From Solicoccozyma terricola (Eukaryota; Basidiomycota; Tremellomycetes; Filobasidiales; Piskurozymaceae), in contig BCLD01000013.1 of the NCBI GenBank assembly GCA_001600875.1, positions 546,033-610,032 on the forward strand: a stretch of 64,000 nt of DNA. The letters are read 5' to 3'. Positions within the stretch are counted from its first letter, which is position 1; each line of letters opens with the position of its first letter. Shown here piece after piece: positions 1 through 10,960 of the stretch. Made by a program: the position numbers and the translations under genes. Under the pieces are notes generated by a model, which was given only the letters and a program-made list of their open reading frames with translations, did no database searches and was not told the origin of the DNA.

Positions 1-1
1 G

Positions 2-130
2 AGGGAGTTAGTGTTTGGATTGATGGGGAGTTTCATTCCGAAGAATGAGGTGGATGTTCCAATTTTGAATTCGAATGAAAATAGGAGAATTGGTGGGACA
101 TACCTGGTTAGGCAAGCTATGATCCGATAG
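2..130 (+). CDS. 3' end of an unidentified gene (partial)
   Basis: Frame 2 is open from the window edge to a TAG at 128-130 and encodes about 42 residues of ordinary mixed composition (begins RELVFGLMGS, ends TYLVRQAMIR). This looks like the C-terminal exon of a gene whose body lies upstream of the window. I do not recognise the family. It could also be a chance open stretch, as only 129 nt are visible. Confidence 0.4.
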   Translation, partial: RELVFGLMGSFIPKNEVDVPILNSNENRRIGGTYLVRQAMIR

Positions 131-656
131 GACATACAAAGGTCGAAGAGTACGATGTCCAGTCAGTTTTTGTTTAATAAATCATATGGATGGAAATGGG
201 GACAACACGAAAAAGAACGGTTGAACGGTTGAACCCTCTCGCGCCGAGAAATTAGAAGTACTCGATGGAACCTTGCATGACCCCTTTTTTGAGAAGGGGT
301 TGATTCTGATTAGATGTTTGGGACTTACTTTGCGATACCGATTCCAGCTCCTGACATGATGGGATGGGATGGGTGTTGTAGGGAGTTGAACTGTGGTGAA
401 CTGTGGGTGGTGGTGGTGGTGGTGATGATGATGGTCCTCGTGTCGCGTCGAGGGAGGGGAGGGAGGGAAGGTCACGTGCACAATCAGGAGGAGGAGGGGG
501 GGAGGAGGGTAGGGAGGGAAGAGGGGAGGGGGGAGTGACACGTCATTGTTGGGCACAGAGGGGGCAGGAGGGGGAGACGGGGGAGGGAGGGAGCTCAATG
601 GGATATAGTAAGTCAGTCACCACCCACCACCACACCACTCCTCAACCACCACCATC
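131..656. other. Spacer upstream of UBC7 with purine-rich tract
   Basis: No convincing gene. From about 443 to 595 the + strand is almost purely G and A, built of GGGAGG/GGAGG units, with a CACGTG core at about 473-478. A GGT/GAT stretch before it gives low-complexity His- or Pro-rich ORFs that I consider artefacts. The region probably holds the UBC7 promoter. Confidence 0.5.
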
Positions 657-2782
657 ATGTTCAGTAATAACAACCCTCGTGCTCAATCAGCTACAGCAGT
701 AAGACGGTCAGTATTCCCTTAATCATCCCCCCTTCCTTCCAGCAAACTAATACCATCTTGCCACTTTGACCCTTACATCCTACATTCCCACCGTTCCACC
801 GTCTGACCCGTCCCACCCGTCCCACCGCTCCACCCATTCCTCTACCCCAAAAACACATTCAGGTTGATGAAGGAATACAAGGATCTCACAACAGATTCAA
901 CTACTTCATCGTCTGGTGGAATAGGATCGGAGCCTATGTTTACAGCAGGACCGATAAAGGAAGATGATTTCTTTGAATGGGAGGCGTTGATAACGGGGCC
1001 GGAGGATACGCCGTTTGTGAGTGGAGGCGGCGGCGGCGAGTGTAGCGGCGAGCGTAGCGAGCATTCCATCCCTGAGCGTAGCGAAGAATATCTCGCGAGC
1101 GAAGCGAGCATTGATAGCGAACGTAGTGAGCAATACTCTCTTGCGAGCGCAGCGAGCACTCGTTTCTTCGCGGAGCGAAGAATATCGTCTTCCGCGAACG
1201 TAGTGAGCAATGCTCTCTTGCGAGCGCAGCGAGCACTCGTTTCTTCGCGGAGCGAAGACCAGGCTCCCGTTTCGGAACTCTTCTTCCGCGAGCGAAGCGA
1301 GCACTATGTCCCTGAGCATAGCGAAGAATATCCCGCGAGCGAAGCGAGCATTGATAGCGAACGTAGTGAGCAATACTCTCTTGCGAGCGCAGCGAGCACT
1401 GGTTTCTTCGTGGAGCGAAGACCATGCTCCCGTTAGGGAGCTCTTCTTCCGCGAGCGAAGCGAGCACTATGTCCCTGAGCGTAGCGAAGAATATCGTCGT
1501 CCGCGAACGTAGTAAGCAATGCTCTCTCGCGAGCGAAGCGAGCACTATGTCCCTGAGCGTAGCGAAGAATATCGTCTTCCGCGAACGTAGTGAGCAATAC
1601 TCTGTCTGTCTTCGCGCCCGCAGGCAAGACTATGTCCCTGAGCGTCGCGAAGAATATTTCTTCTTGTTGCGAGCGCAGAGCGAATACTCATATCGAGTAG
1701 CCAAGACTCCGGGCGAGGTTAACGAGCGATTACGTTCCCCGCGGGTTAACAGCGAGCAATTTAGTGCGCTCGTAGTATTGTTCTGGGCGTACGGAAGAAT
1801 ATTATCTTCTTGCGAGCGCAGAGTGAGAACTTCATTTCGCGTAGCGAAGACTCTCATCATTCGCGCGGATTTACTTTTGTTTCCCGCGAGTCAACAGCGA
1901 GCAATGCTCTCTTCGCATGTATCCAGCTATACCATCTATCCCTTTTCGTTTGGAGACGACAGATTGACGGATTGACGAGTTGATAGGCCGCTGGGGAACG
2001 TACCGGGCGCTTCGAAAATGAACGAACAGCGAAAAAGAAATGCCGGATCGTTTTTTTTGGAGAAAAATCTGACTTTGCATTATTTCCTCTTCACTTTGTT
2101 AACAGGAAGGTGGCGTATTCGCAGCTCGTCTTTCATTCGTGAGTTTTCAAACACGTTTCACACCGCCGTTCTCTCCCAGTATCATCACGTCCAAATTTCC
2201 CCTGATTATATTGTGTCCAAAACACCCTGTTTCTTCTCGTTCGACTCATTCCAGCCGAAAGACTACCCACTCAATCCATTCTCAATGACATTTGATCCTC
2301 CTATCTTCCATCCAAACGGTGAGCCAACAACACCCTTTTCCCACAAGCTCCCCACTTACAACTTACCTGACTTGTCTCGAACGAAACCTTCAACCCCACC
2401 CCACCCCCAGTCTACCCCTCTGGAGCAGTCTGTATCTCGATTCTCCATTCCCCAGGAGACGATCCTCTGCATTACGAGACAGCAAGTGAACGTTGGTCTC
2501 CTGTTCAGGGTGTAAGATCGGTGTTGATGAGTGTTTTGAGCATGTTGGCTGAGCCTAATGTGGAGAGTGGCGCGAACATCGAGGTGAGCGCGGATTTTTG
2601 GTCAGGGCAGAGAGGGAAAAGAATCACGGAAAAAGAACAAGGAGATACAGGAGGGAAGCGAGAGACTGATCTACATATCGTTGAGACAGTGTTGCAAGTT
2701 GATAAGAGACAATCCGAAAGAATATGAACGGATAGTGAGAAGACAGGTCAGACAGCAATTGGGGATACCCGGGGATGCGTAA
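657..2782 (+). CDS. UBC7: Ubiquitin-conjugating enzyme E2, Ubc7/UBE2G2 type
   Basis: Six exons: 657-706, 863-1016, 2106-2138, 2255-2318, 2411-2583 and 2690-2782, giving 188 residues. The E2 fold is complete: helix 1 [26 protein letters not shown], then EGGVF on a 33-nt exon, the HPN motif (IFHPN), catalytic Cys in VCISILH, and the extended acidic loop [11 protein letters not shown] that marks the Ubc7/UBE2G2 subfamily. Known role of the family: K48-chain ubiquitination in ER-associated degradation, acting with Cue1/gp78-type partners at the ER membrane. The C-terminus is slightly longer than the yeast protein. Intron 2 (1017-2105, 1,089 nt) is ten to twenty times longer than its neighbours because it holds a repeat array; the E2 alignment across it is seamless (TPF then EGGVF), so the array is not part of the mature protein. 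Confidence 0.93.
1035..1920 (+). repeat. GC-rich interspersed repeat array inside UBC7 intron 2
   Basis: Short modules recur in mixed order: CCTGAGCGTAGCGAAGAATA (about 1071, 1311, 1473, 1551, 1637), GCGAGCGAAGCGAGCA, GCGAACGTAGTGAGCAAT, TTGCGAGCGCAGCGAGCACT, and a TTTCTTCGCGGAGCGAAGA hairpin. A block of about 100 bp at 1081-1180 is repeated at 1321-1420 with only about three changes, so a 240-bp unit has duplicated recently. Copies become degenerate after about 1640 and fade by 1920. The array lies wholly within an intron and carries no recognisable transposase or terminal repeats. Confidence 0.9.
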
Positions 2783-3136
2783 ATGAGGTATCGCGGGGCG
2801 GGAATGGCAGCGGGTGGAAACACACTGGTGTGAAGCACGGTATATGGGCTTGAGTTGACGAGATATATGAGATAACGATGTACATTGTATGGCTCTATGG
2901 ATGGCATGATCATCCGTGTGGAGACTGGAGACGACGTCGGCGGGGAAATAGAAGGTGAAGGTGGAGAAGGTGGAGAAGGTGGAGGTACTCCAGTCGCGGA
3001 GATGGGACTTCGCAGCGAACCGACGTCAAGCACGCAACTGGTATCGACGTACACAACACCAACACAGCCCTCGCAGAAGCTAGCTCGATACATCTCACAC
3101 TTCATCCCCCTCACACTTACTCCCTTGCATACAATC
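2783..3136. other. Spacer between UBC7 and the SDR gene
   Basis: The span contains a short GGAGAAGGT-type repeat at about 2953-2985 and a C/T-rich leader just before the SDR start codon. No gene is supported here. Confidence 0.5.
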
Positions 3137-4647
3137 ATGTCCGTGATCTTCCCTACCACACTGCTCTTCAACAAGGTCGCTTTCATCACCGGTGCTTCAG
3201 GTGGTATCGGAGCTGCAACCGGTCGGTGCCTTTCCCCCTCCCTCCCCCCCCCTCTCACCCCCTCTTTCCATCTTTCTAACATTTTGCTAACCTCCTCCAC
3301 TCCCAACACCCCTTTTACTCAGCTATTCTCTTCGCTAAAGCAGGAGCACACGTCATCGTCTCCGCTCGTCGTCAGGACAAGCTCGACGAAGTATGCAAAG
3401 CAGCTAAAGCGGCGAACAAGGAAGGAGGGACAGGACATGGTGGGAGGTGTATTCCATTTGTGTTGGATGTCAGTGATAGGAAGGCAGCGGATAGTGAGTT
3501 GGTTATGTTGATACCCACCCTGGGGAGGAGGGTAAAAACAAGACGCTGAAGTCGGCCAGTGGTCATCATAGAACTCTTCGATCACCTTCCACCTGATATG
3601 AAGAATATTGATATTCTCGTTAACAATGCGGGTTTGGTTTATGGGAAAGACCACGTTGGGGACGTGTGAGTTTTCTCTGCGTCATATCGAGGAAAAGAGA
3701 GCGTAGGACTGAGTCCGGGGGGGGGGGGGGGGGGGTTTTCGATGGGAGGAAAGCAATGAAGAGGAATCAGATATCATGTTTGCTACGAACGTCACAGGCA
3801 TGATCCATCTCGTGAGTTTTGATTTATAGGACGTGGCACGAAACATCGGCCCGTCATGCTAAGAGAACTCGCAATCACAGACCCAACTCCTCGTCCGTCG
3901 TAAGTGTGATCGATCAACCTACATATGACAGCTTGTCTCACTCACGAGTTTCTATTTCACCCACCGTGCAAGATTTCAAACAACGGAACTCGGGGCACGT
4001 CATTCAACTCGGTTCCGTAGCAGGACGAGAAGGATACGCCGGTGGTTCCATCTACTGCGCTACAGTGAGTACCAATCTCCTCCCCCCCCCAATTGATCAT
4101 TGTTCGATTTGAGAATGTATAAACCCCACACGTCCATCTCGATACAGAAACACGCTTTGCATGGGTTCACAGTTGCGTTGATGAAGGAGTTGGTGAACAC
4201 TCCAATCAGGGTGACCGAGATTCAGCCTGGTCAGGTTTTTGAATGGTTCTTATGAAGAGACGTCCTGCTAACCTGCTACCTTGACTCTCTTACAGGTATG
4301 GTAGAGACATGTGAGAGCACTCGATAATGCGTCCTCCCCTCCTCAAGGTGATGGATTTCACTGAACCATACCCTCCCACACAACACAGCCTTCTCGGTCA
4401 CTCGCTTCCGAGGCGATGAATCCGCCGCCAAGGAGGTATACAAGGGCCTTCAACCGCTCGTAGCAGAGGATATCGCAGAGGATATCGTGTTCGCTGCTAG
4501 CAGGAAGCCACATATGTAAGTTTAACGGTACCTGATTGCTGGACAACGACGCTGCTGATGCTTCAAGTTCAAAACAGCAACATGGCTGAGGTATTCGTCA
4601 TGCCTGTCAACCAAGCCGGTGCGAACATCGCTCACAAGGCCTTGTAA
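3137..4647 (+). CDS. Short-chain dehydrogenase/reductase (SDR), NADP-dependent type
   Basis: Ten exons: 3137-3221, 3323-3493, 3572-3665, 3754-3811, 3881-3899, 3973-4064, 4148-4229, 4296-4310, 4389-4515, 4578-4647; 270 residues. Classical SDR features are present: cofactor loop TGASGGIG at residues 14-21, basic SARRQDKL after strand 2 (favouring NADPH), NNAG, and the catalytic Ser (GSVAGREG) with YCATK. The PG-MVET segment after the active site is carried partly by a 15-nt exon. The closest known relatives by pattern are the YMR226C/YdfG-like dehydrogenases that oxidise 3-hydroxy acids such as L-serine or L-allo-threonine; the substrate here is inferred only. No targeting signal is seen, so it is probably cytosolic. 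Intron 3 contains a run of 19 G. Confidence 0.9.
3717..3735 (+). repeat. Homopolymer run of 19 G in SDR intron 3
   Basis: An uninterrupted G run lies in the intron between the third and fourth exons of the dehydrogenase gene, upstream of the AAAG acceptor at 3753. It is one of many pure G or C runs in this window. The exact length may be a sequencing estimate. Confidence 0.85.
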
Positions 4648-4875
4648 GAGTTAGGAAATCAAAGTCAGAAGGGGGTTGGTTCGCCATCTTAATGGAGTTT
4701 TCGCGAGCGGTTTGTCAATGCATGGATGCTTTTGAAGTTTTTCTTTTCGTTCCGAAAGTACAACGACCTGCCAAACATCCCAAACAAGAACAGAAATCCC
4801 CGCAGCCCCCCTTCTATCGAAAGAAGCTGCCCAATTGATATAGCTCAACCATCAAGACATAAACATGCCGGAAAA

Positions 4876-6389
4876 TCATTGAGCCAATGCGACCAAACTC
4901 GCAATCATCACAGCGCCTAAGGCTAATGGTGTTGAGAGTCGTGTTCGCCATTCTGCACCTGATTTTGCAGTCGACGCTTGATCCGAGGAGAATAAAACCA
5001 TATCCTTGTAGTAGGTCGATTGGTTTTTGCCAGTTGCCCATGTAGGATCACTTCCACCGAAGAATGTACTTTTCCCCCCCCCCCCCCAGTAATCTTCGGG
5101 TCAGTGACAGCGACCATACCCGTATGGAAGCGACAGTCAGTCAAAACTCACGAGAAGAAAATCCCACCGATGCCGTTCAGCGAGTCGGCACTCCGAAGTT
5201 CGACGTTGGTGAACTTGACTACCTGCACGCCATTGAACCAAAGTTGAATGATGCCATTGTTAGTTGTCGATGGGTTGTTAAGAGCTACGTAGAGTGTTAC
5301 TTGATTCCATCTGCAAAATTTGGGCGAGAACCAAATTCAGTGCGATCCGAGATCGGTCAAGTGTAACATCGCCAGACCACTCACGCTCCCAATTGGAATG
5401 AGAATGAACCACGACCAAAGCTAGTCCCAAAGTCCGAATTGCATACGACGTTCTTCTCGTTGCATAATGAGGAAGAAGTCGGGATGTATGCGTAGACTAA
5501 CCCGATTCAAGACCGTCACGTCAAATCAGCAAAGGCATCCTTTTCTTGGTCTTTTTTTTTTTTTTTTTTTTTGGAGAGAGACGAATTACGACCCACCTTC
5601 ACCAATACCACTAGTCCTCCACATCAACCTTGTAGAAAAACAAGTCGTTCCATCCGCTTGACTCCCACCCGAACATCCGGTCGTCGAAGGTCCACCACGA
5701 AGTCCAGGGAGTTTCCCTCCTTGTACCCATGAGAAGTTGGAAGGAAAGTACACAGAATACGACAAAAGTGCCGACGCTCCACCTTGAGACGAATTCGAGG
5801 GGGATGAAACGAGGGGTTGCGCCTGATAATCGAAGAGATCAGCCTATTGTTCGCAATCGCCACGCACCCTTGATAGGGAACTCACGTAGAATTGCGCTCC
5901 ACCAGTCACTAGACCGGAGCTATGACTGAAACTCCCCGCTGGATAGAACACTGACAGGACACTTCCATCTGTCGTTCCATTTGATGGATCTTCTACAAAG
6001 GTGAGATCCGGTGCTCCAAAACTGACTTTATTACTCGCAAGAGACCAATTATTGACCATGTATGACAGCGTATCGGATGTAGACGCCGTTTGGACTGGAA
6101 GCGCCAACGAAGTGGACGCCGACATCGAGTATGAGGAGGCTATTGATGCGACGTATGAGGGAATCGATGCTGTGTAGGTTGCCATACCGATGTAACTGGA
6201 ACTGGTCTTGGAACTGCTGGCGCGTTTTGTTGTTGTTGACAATAATGTAGAGGAAGTGGGTGTGGCCGACTTCAGCTTGGACGTGGTCGTCGCCGTGTGG
6301 ACGGTGGTGGTGTCGGTAGTGCCTGCTCCATGTACGTACGGGACCAGGAGGAGAACCGCCAGGGACGGCAGGGTGAGTTGAATGAGCAT
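4876..6389 (-). CDS. GPI-anchored polysaccharide lyase family 14-like protein
   Basis: Five exons (reading leftwards): 6389-5886, 5822-5597, 5496-5385, 5310-5152, 5068-4876; 397 residues. It opens with a signal peptide (MLIQLTLPSLAVLLLVPYVHGA), followed by a Ser/Thr-rich linker to about residue 90. The conserved part carries SNFSWVQGGKLPGLRGG, CFSTRLMWR, YAYIP, GSFSFQLGAWNQVTLYVALN, IQLWFNGVQV and TFFGGSDPTWA, the pattern of fungal PL14 (alginate/glucuronan lyase-like) proteins. The C-terminus has a short spacer and a hydrophobic tail (STPLALGAVMIASLVALAQ), as for a GPI signal, so a cell-wall or plasma-membrane location is expected. The last acceptor is preceded, in sense, by a G14 run instead of a pyrimidine tract. 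An in-frame ATG at 6701 would extend the N-terminus by 104 residues but would bury the signal peptide. Enzymatic activity is inferred. Confidence 0.85.
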
Positions 6390-6770
6390 GTGGATGATGG
6401 TGTGGATGGTGTAGATGGTGCTTTGTTTACGCGTGTTCCTTTCCGAATTGGTCGCGCAGAGCCAGAAGCAAGACGACTTGCTGTCTTTTGTATCACGGGA
6501 TCTTATCGACAAGTCGGATACCGTGGATGTGCAGGAAGGACTCCTACTGACCGGGTGATATCCTCTAGGTGTCGCTGATGTCGTTGATGTTGGGTCGATG
6601 TTGCTGTGCGAGAACAATGGCCCCCTCCCGCGAACAACCGGGTGGCGGTGTATTTCGGCGCGGAAGGAATAACATGGCGAAGGAAAGAATAGAAATGACA
6701 TCGAAAGGGGCGCCGCAGATTATAAGTGGCTCGGCTCTACAGCATCTTACGTTACAACGCCCCTTCACGA
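6390..6770. other. Spacer between the PL14-like gene start and the CDC4 stop
   Basis: The span holds the PL14-like promoter and the CDC4 3' region, which are arranged in tandem on the minus strand. The frame upstream of the PL14-like start is open back to 6701. No separate gene is supported. Confidence 0.45.
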
Positions 6771-9755
6771 TCATCGTTTTCTCGTTGGCAGTCTCGGCGG
6801 GCCTATTGCCTTTGCAAAGTGACCACGTTTCCGGGGCGGTGTCCGAGGGATTATTTCCGTCTCCCGGTCGTGATATTCGTATGGTTCCGTCCCGTCCACA
6901 CTCTCCCATCTCGGTCTCATTTCCAGATCGAGACTGACATCTCTACCCACTTTGTCCGCCTTGCTCTCCGTCCCCTTGGTACCGAATCGAAAGACGTCGA
7001 ACATGGTCGTTCCATTCCGGTTCGAAGCGGAGACGCAGAGATCGTCCTTGAAGCCAGCTTGCCATAGATTGTTAACCCCGGTGACAAGATCTCGAACGAA
7101 CTCGCCAGTCTTAGCGTTCCATAGCTTCAAACAACCATCGCTACCGCTGATGACCTTGGTCTCGTCGTGTTGAAAGCACGTGATGGCAGCCATATGTCCC
7201 GCAAGGTGCTGTTTGAATGCGTTGGTCTCCGCGTCCCAGATGCGGAGACTGGAATCCGCTGCTGCGGTCACGATGAGATTTGGCGAGACCGAAATCAGGC
7301 CAACGAGGGTAGTATGGCCAGTCAAAGTAGTCAAGCAAGTTCCCGTTTGCATGTCCCATACGTGGATGACGCCGTTTAGGTCACCGGAGATACATCGGTT
7401 GCGGTAACGATCGATGGCAACACTGTAGACTGTGAGGAGAAGGTGGATCAGTTACCCCATTCAGAGCGTTGCCAGGATTATCTGGCCGGGTCCGTCTCAC
7501 CTTTTGCATTATGGCCCTGGAGAACGTGCAAGCAAGCGCCAGTGATAAGGTCCCAGATCCGGACCGTATTGTCATACGACCCAGAGGCGCAAAAACGACC
7601 GTGGGTTGCGAGTGCTCGAACAGGCTGTGTATGTCCTTCGAGGCACATAAGATGGAACGGATTATCCTGATATGATGGAAGTTATCAACAACAGGGCACA
7701 GAGTATGCGTTGAAATACCGCTATCATCACTCACAACAGGAGTCACTTTAGCCATCACACTCCCCGAATGCTCTCCCTTTTTCGGCAACCTCCACACCCG
7801 CAAGGTATTATCTCTCGATCCAGTAACAAACAGTGGGCAAGGCGGTTGCCATTCCCCTGTTGCTTCATCCAAGACAGGTTCAACGATCTGCAGACACCTG
7901 ACAGTGCTCGTATGACCCAAGAAGAGATGAGTTTGCTTCTTTGTTTCCAAATCCCAAACTCGTACAGTCTTGTCTGTCGATCCGGTGACCAAGATGTCCC
8001 CACGATACTGTAAAGCCCACACTCCTCCTTCATGTCCATCCAATCGAGTGGCCTGACCATCGAGCGTGTATACATTCAGAGAGTGGTCGTCGGAGCTGCA
8101 GACGATGCGGTTTCTGTCAAATTGAAGACGGGTGATGACGTTGGTCCCTAGACCGGCGAATTGAGTATGGGAGACAACTTCAGGAGTGAACCATGCCTTC
8201 CGATCTGTATAACGTTGTCGATAGAGAGTCTTGATTGACGCCGGTCGCTCGGAGAAGATTGACGTGGGCCCACGAGCGGACGTTTTGCTCTCCTCCTCCT
8301 CGTTTTCAGCCGAATGCATTTCGAAATCTGATGAGTGATCGTCGAGGACGTTGCATTCGGACGACTTTTCATACGCCTCCCACCTCTCATCCGAAACCTG
8401 CCATCTCCTCTGAATCATCATTTCTTCCTCATCTTCGTCCCTGCCTGTCCACAACCCATCTCTAATCATATTCTCTTTCCATACCCTCCTGTCGCCCTCG
8501 ATAACCCTTTTCCAGGTCCAACATACCGCTGAAGCAGATACGGCATCTGGACGTACTAGATGCGAGATTATTTGACTAGCCACCTCACGTGGTAGTGCAC
8601 CGATAAAGTCACGTTTAGTAGCTGGTAGTAGGAAATCAGCAATGACTTGTATGCTAGGTTGTCGAATCCTCCTCATGAGTTGAACGAGGACGTGTTGTTG
8701 TAGCTTATCCGGAAGGACATCGAATGAGTTCACTAGATCTGGGAGAGCGCAAAGCGTTGCCACTGAGCTGCTTCCTTGTTGATCGGCGCGTCCGTCTTCA
8801 CATTCAACGGCGAGTGCAGCAGAATTATGACCATTAAGATATGGCCAGACTCCGTTGACTCCATCGACACTTTCATCAGGAGTAGTCTGTGGCGAAATCA
8901 TCGTTGTCTCGGGATCCTCTCTCGCTCGTTTTCGAGATGAGGACCGTTGGCTGTGTGCCGGTGTAAGTTGACTTGTTGATGCGGGTGGCCTGTGCGTTGC
9001 TTTCCTGTTCTCAAGTACGAAATCGAGACGTGTAGTGTCCTCATTTCCTTGGGTAGAAGGAGATGCTATGGTGTTCTTTTGATCCGCGATTTGGGATAAG
9101 CCATTTGTTGCAGAAATCCGGTCCATACTCCCTAAACTTTGATCGTCCTCTTCCAATTTCTTCCATCCACGACCCGGTCCTCTTTTCAAGGACTTTTCCT
9201 CCTGTTCTGTGCCGCTCTCACTGAGCAGCATCCGTTGGCCATTGATAATCAATGGATAGGAGCGTAATGAGGCTGGAATCGGCTGATCAGCTAGTGGATA
9301 TTTTGTGGGTGAGAGTCCTTCGGACGTGGTGGGAATAGGGGGAATGGATGGAATAGCGAGTGGTGGGTAGATAGTCCGAGTACGTGTAATATGCGTGACG
9401 CTGGTGATAGGCGACCGGACATCAGGAGAGGCATCAGTAGTAGAATTGACGGCTCAACTCACACTGTCTCGACGACAACATCGTCCATCTGCAGCAACGT
9501 TTTCGCTCCGTCTATCCCCCCTGGACCTTCTGGTCGTGTGTTCGCATGTTCTTCCCTGGTAAGCGGATGGATGTATGTTGATGGTTGAGCGTATCGTCTG
9601 TTGTCAGAGGTAATCGACATGCTGGGAAATGATCGGTCGTTGGCTAATTCTGACTTGAGCGCGGTGGAAGAGCCTAGGAGCGATTTGGTGTTGACTTGCC
9701 GATCGGGATATCGTGAGGGTTCGTGATCAACGTTACTGAAGAGGTTGTCTGTCAT
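6771..9755 (-). CDS. CDC4: F-box/WD40 protein Cdc4, substrate receptor of SCF ubiquitin ligase
   Basis: Four exons: 9755-9463, 9400-7735, 7666-7501, 7429-6771; 927 residues. The first ~360 residues are low-complexity with basic patches (SSSRKRARED). The F-box follows at about 365-410 (IGALPREVASQIISHL, then AVCWTWKRVIEGD). Eight WD40 blades begin near residue 510, with strands such as TGSTDKTVRVWDL, TGSRDNTLRVW, SGSYDNTVRIWDL and TAAADSSLRIWDA; eight blades match Cdc4/Fbw7. Known role: binds phosphodegrons on cell-cycle regulators such as CDK inhibitors and presents them to Skp1-cullin-Rbx1 for ubiquitination in the nucleus. The C-terminus ends in a basic tail after a GTEPYEYHD segment. The first exon join (VVVETV to VTHITRTR) is less certain than the others. 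Confidence 0.9.
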
Positions 9756-10960
9756 ACAGCGTTGCGGTAACCTTCATCAGCTGACTGATGAGTGGTTGCG
9801 AAATATGATGACCTACGTAAGACGCGTGATGGGCGACTTTGCTCGCCAAAGTGCAGTGCTAGATAGATGATCTGTGGGTAGTTGAGGTATCACCTCACTG
9901 TTGCCATCCCGATTGTCATGGTCTTGCCTTGCGACAAATGTGCGATGTTCGTGGTTGATGTGGATTATAGCACCCCTTGGAATGGAATGTTGTCTGCACC
10001 TCGCGTTGTACGCGTCATCACTTCATTACTCGGTGGCAAATCACTGCGAGTGGATGGATGGGCCAGCCCAGGAAGGTGAGGAATCCTCTCCAGCATTCCA
10101 CTACCTCATTCTCTCCGGATAAGCACTACTTTCGTGCCAATCAAATGCGTCAAAGGGAGTCTTTTATCCGCATGCACATCGAACCACCAAAAGACAAGCC
10201 GACAATCCAGAAGAGAAATGCGCCATGGCGAGCGGTACAAGCTGTGCTGTAAATCATCCTCTCCCAAGGTGAAAGAACACTGCCACGGTTCTCTTGAAGC
10301 AGAAAATGTACCGAGTCCGTGTCCATCACGATCTAGCCTCATATTCAGTCTTCATTCGTCCTGATCAACAACTCCTTCCAGGATCGACATGAACATCCCT
10401 CCCCTCCCCTCCCTCAAAGTTCTCCATCATCCCTGTAGGAAATAGATTTGCAGGAGTTATTACTTGCCTTTGATAGTCCTCACATCACCATGGTTCACCC
10501 TGCAGATCGACCAGGAAAATAATCATAATTCCCTTTGATATGCGAAAGGGGCTCCGTCCTCTCCATGCGGAGAAGAATGATCTACACTGGGGTTTTCACT
10601 CCAAGTCCTTTATCATGCTAATCGAGGGTCTTGCGCCATATCTGTCAGTGGTGTCGATATGAAACCGAGGAATGGTATAAAATGCCAAACACCAAACATC
10701 TCTTTGTCTTCTACTTCGACAACAAACATCACAAGTCATCGACAGCTCCGGCAGCACACATCGTAAATCTACGGGAACACTCCTCTCCCGTCTCCTTTGT
10801 CATCACAGCAAGCATAGACAAGCCATACAAAATACTCCGCCTCGTGCATACGCCCATACACGCCGGACTGCCAACCCTTCTCTCCCTATCAATGTCATCC
10901 CGGTCATTACCTCGACAATCAAGACAAGTCCTAACACTCATCGATACAAACACACAAATC
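9756..10960. other. Long spacer: CDC4 upstream region and leader of a small + gene
   Basis: No conserved protein is seen on either strand. A TATAAA lies at 10676-10681 and is followed by a C/A-rich stretch that resembles a fungal 5' leader. Small overlapping ORFs here start with non-ATG codons or lack coding character. Confidence 0.45.
10676..10681 (+). promoter_or_regulatory. Possible TATA box for the small + strand gene
   Basis: A TATAAA sits in the context GGTATAAAATG, 209 bp before an in-frame ATG at 10891 and 279 bp before the ATG at 10961. It abuts an in-frame ATG at 10682, so a TATA role would exclude that ATG as the start. Functional assignment is inference. Confidence 0.3.

Noticed and set aside
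182..598. Pro/His-rich minus-strand ORF
   Set aside because: Low-complexity translation of the purine tract and GGT repeats; no coding signature.
906..1545. Long minus-strand ORFs (155 and 201 codons) rich in Arg, Ser and Leu
   Set aside because: They are products of the UBC7 intron repeat, which happens to be stop-poor on both strands, and show only repeat periodicity.
1035..1920. CRISPR-like array
   Set aside because: Modules are of several types, irregularly spaced, with no constant repeat/unique spacer alternation, and lie in a eukaryotic intron.
6390..6701. Upstream in-frame start for the PL14-like protein
   Set aside because: It would place 104 residues before a clear signal peptide at 6389.
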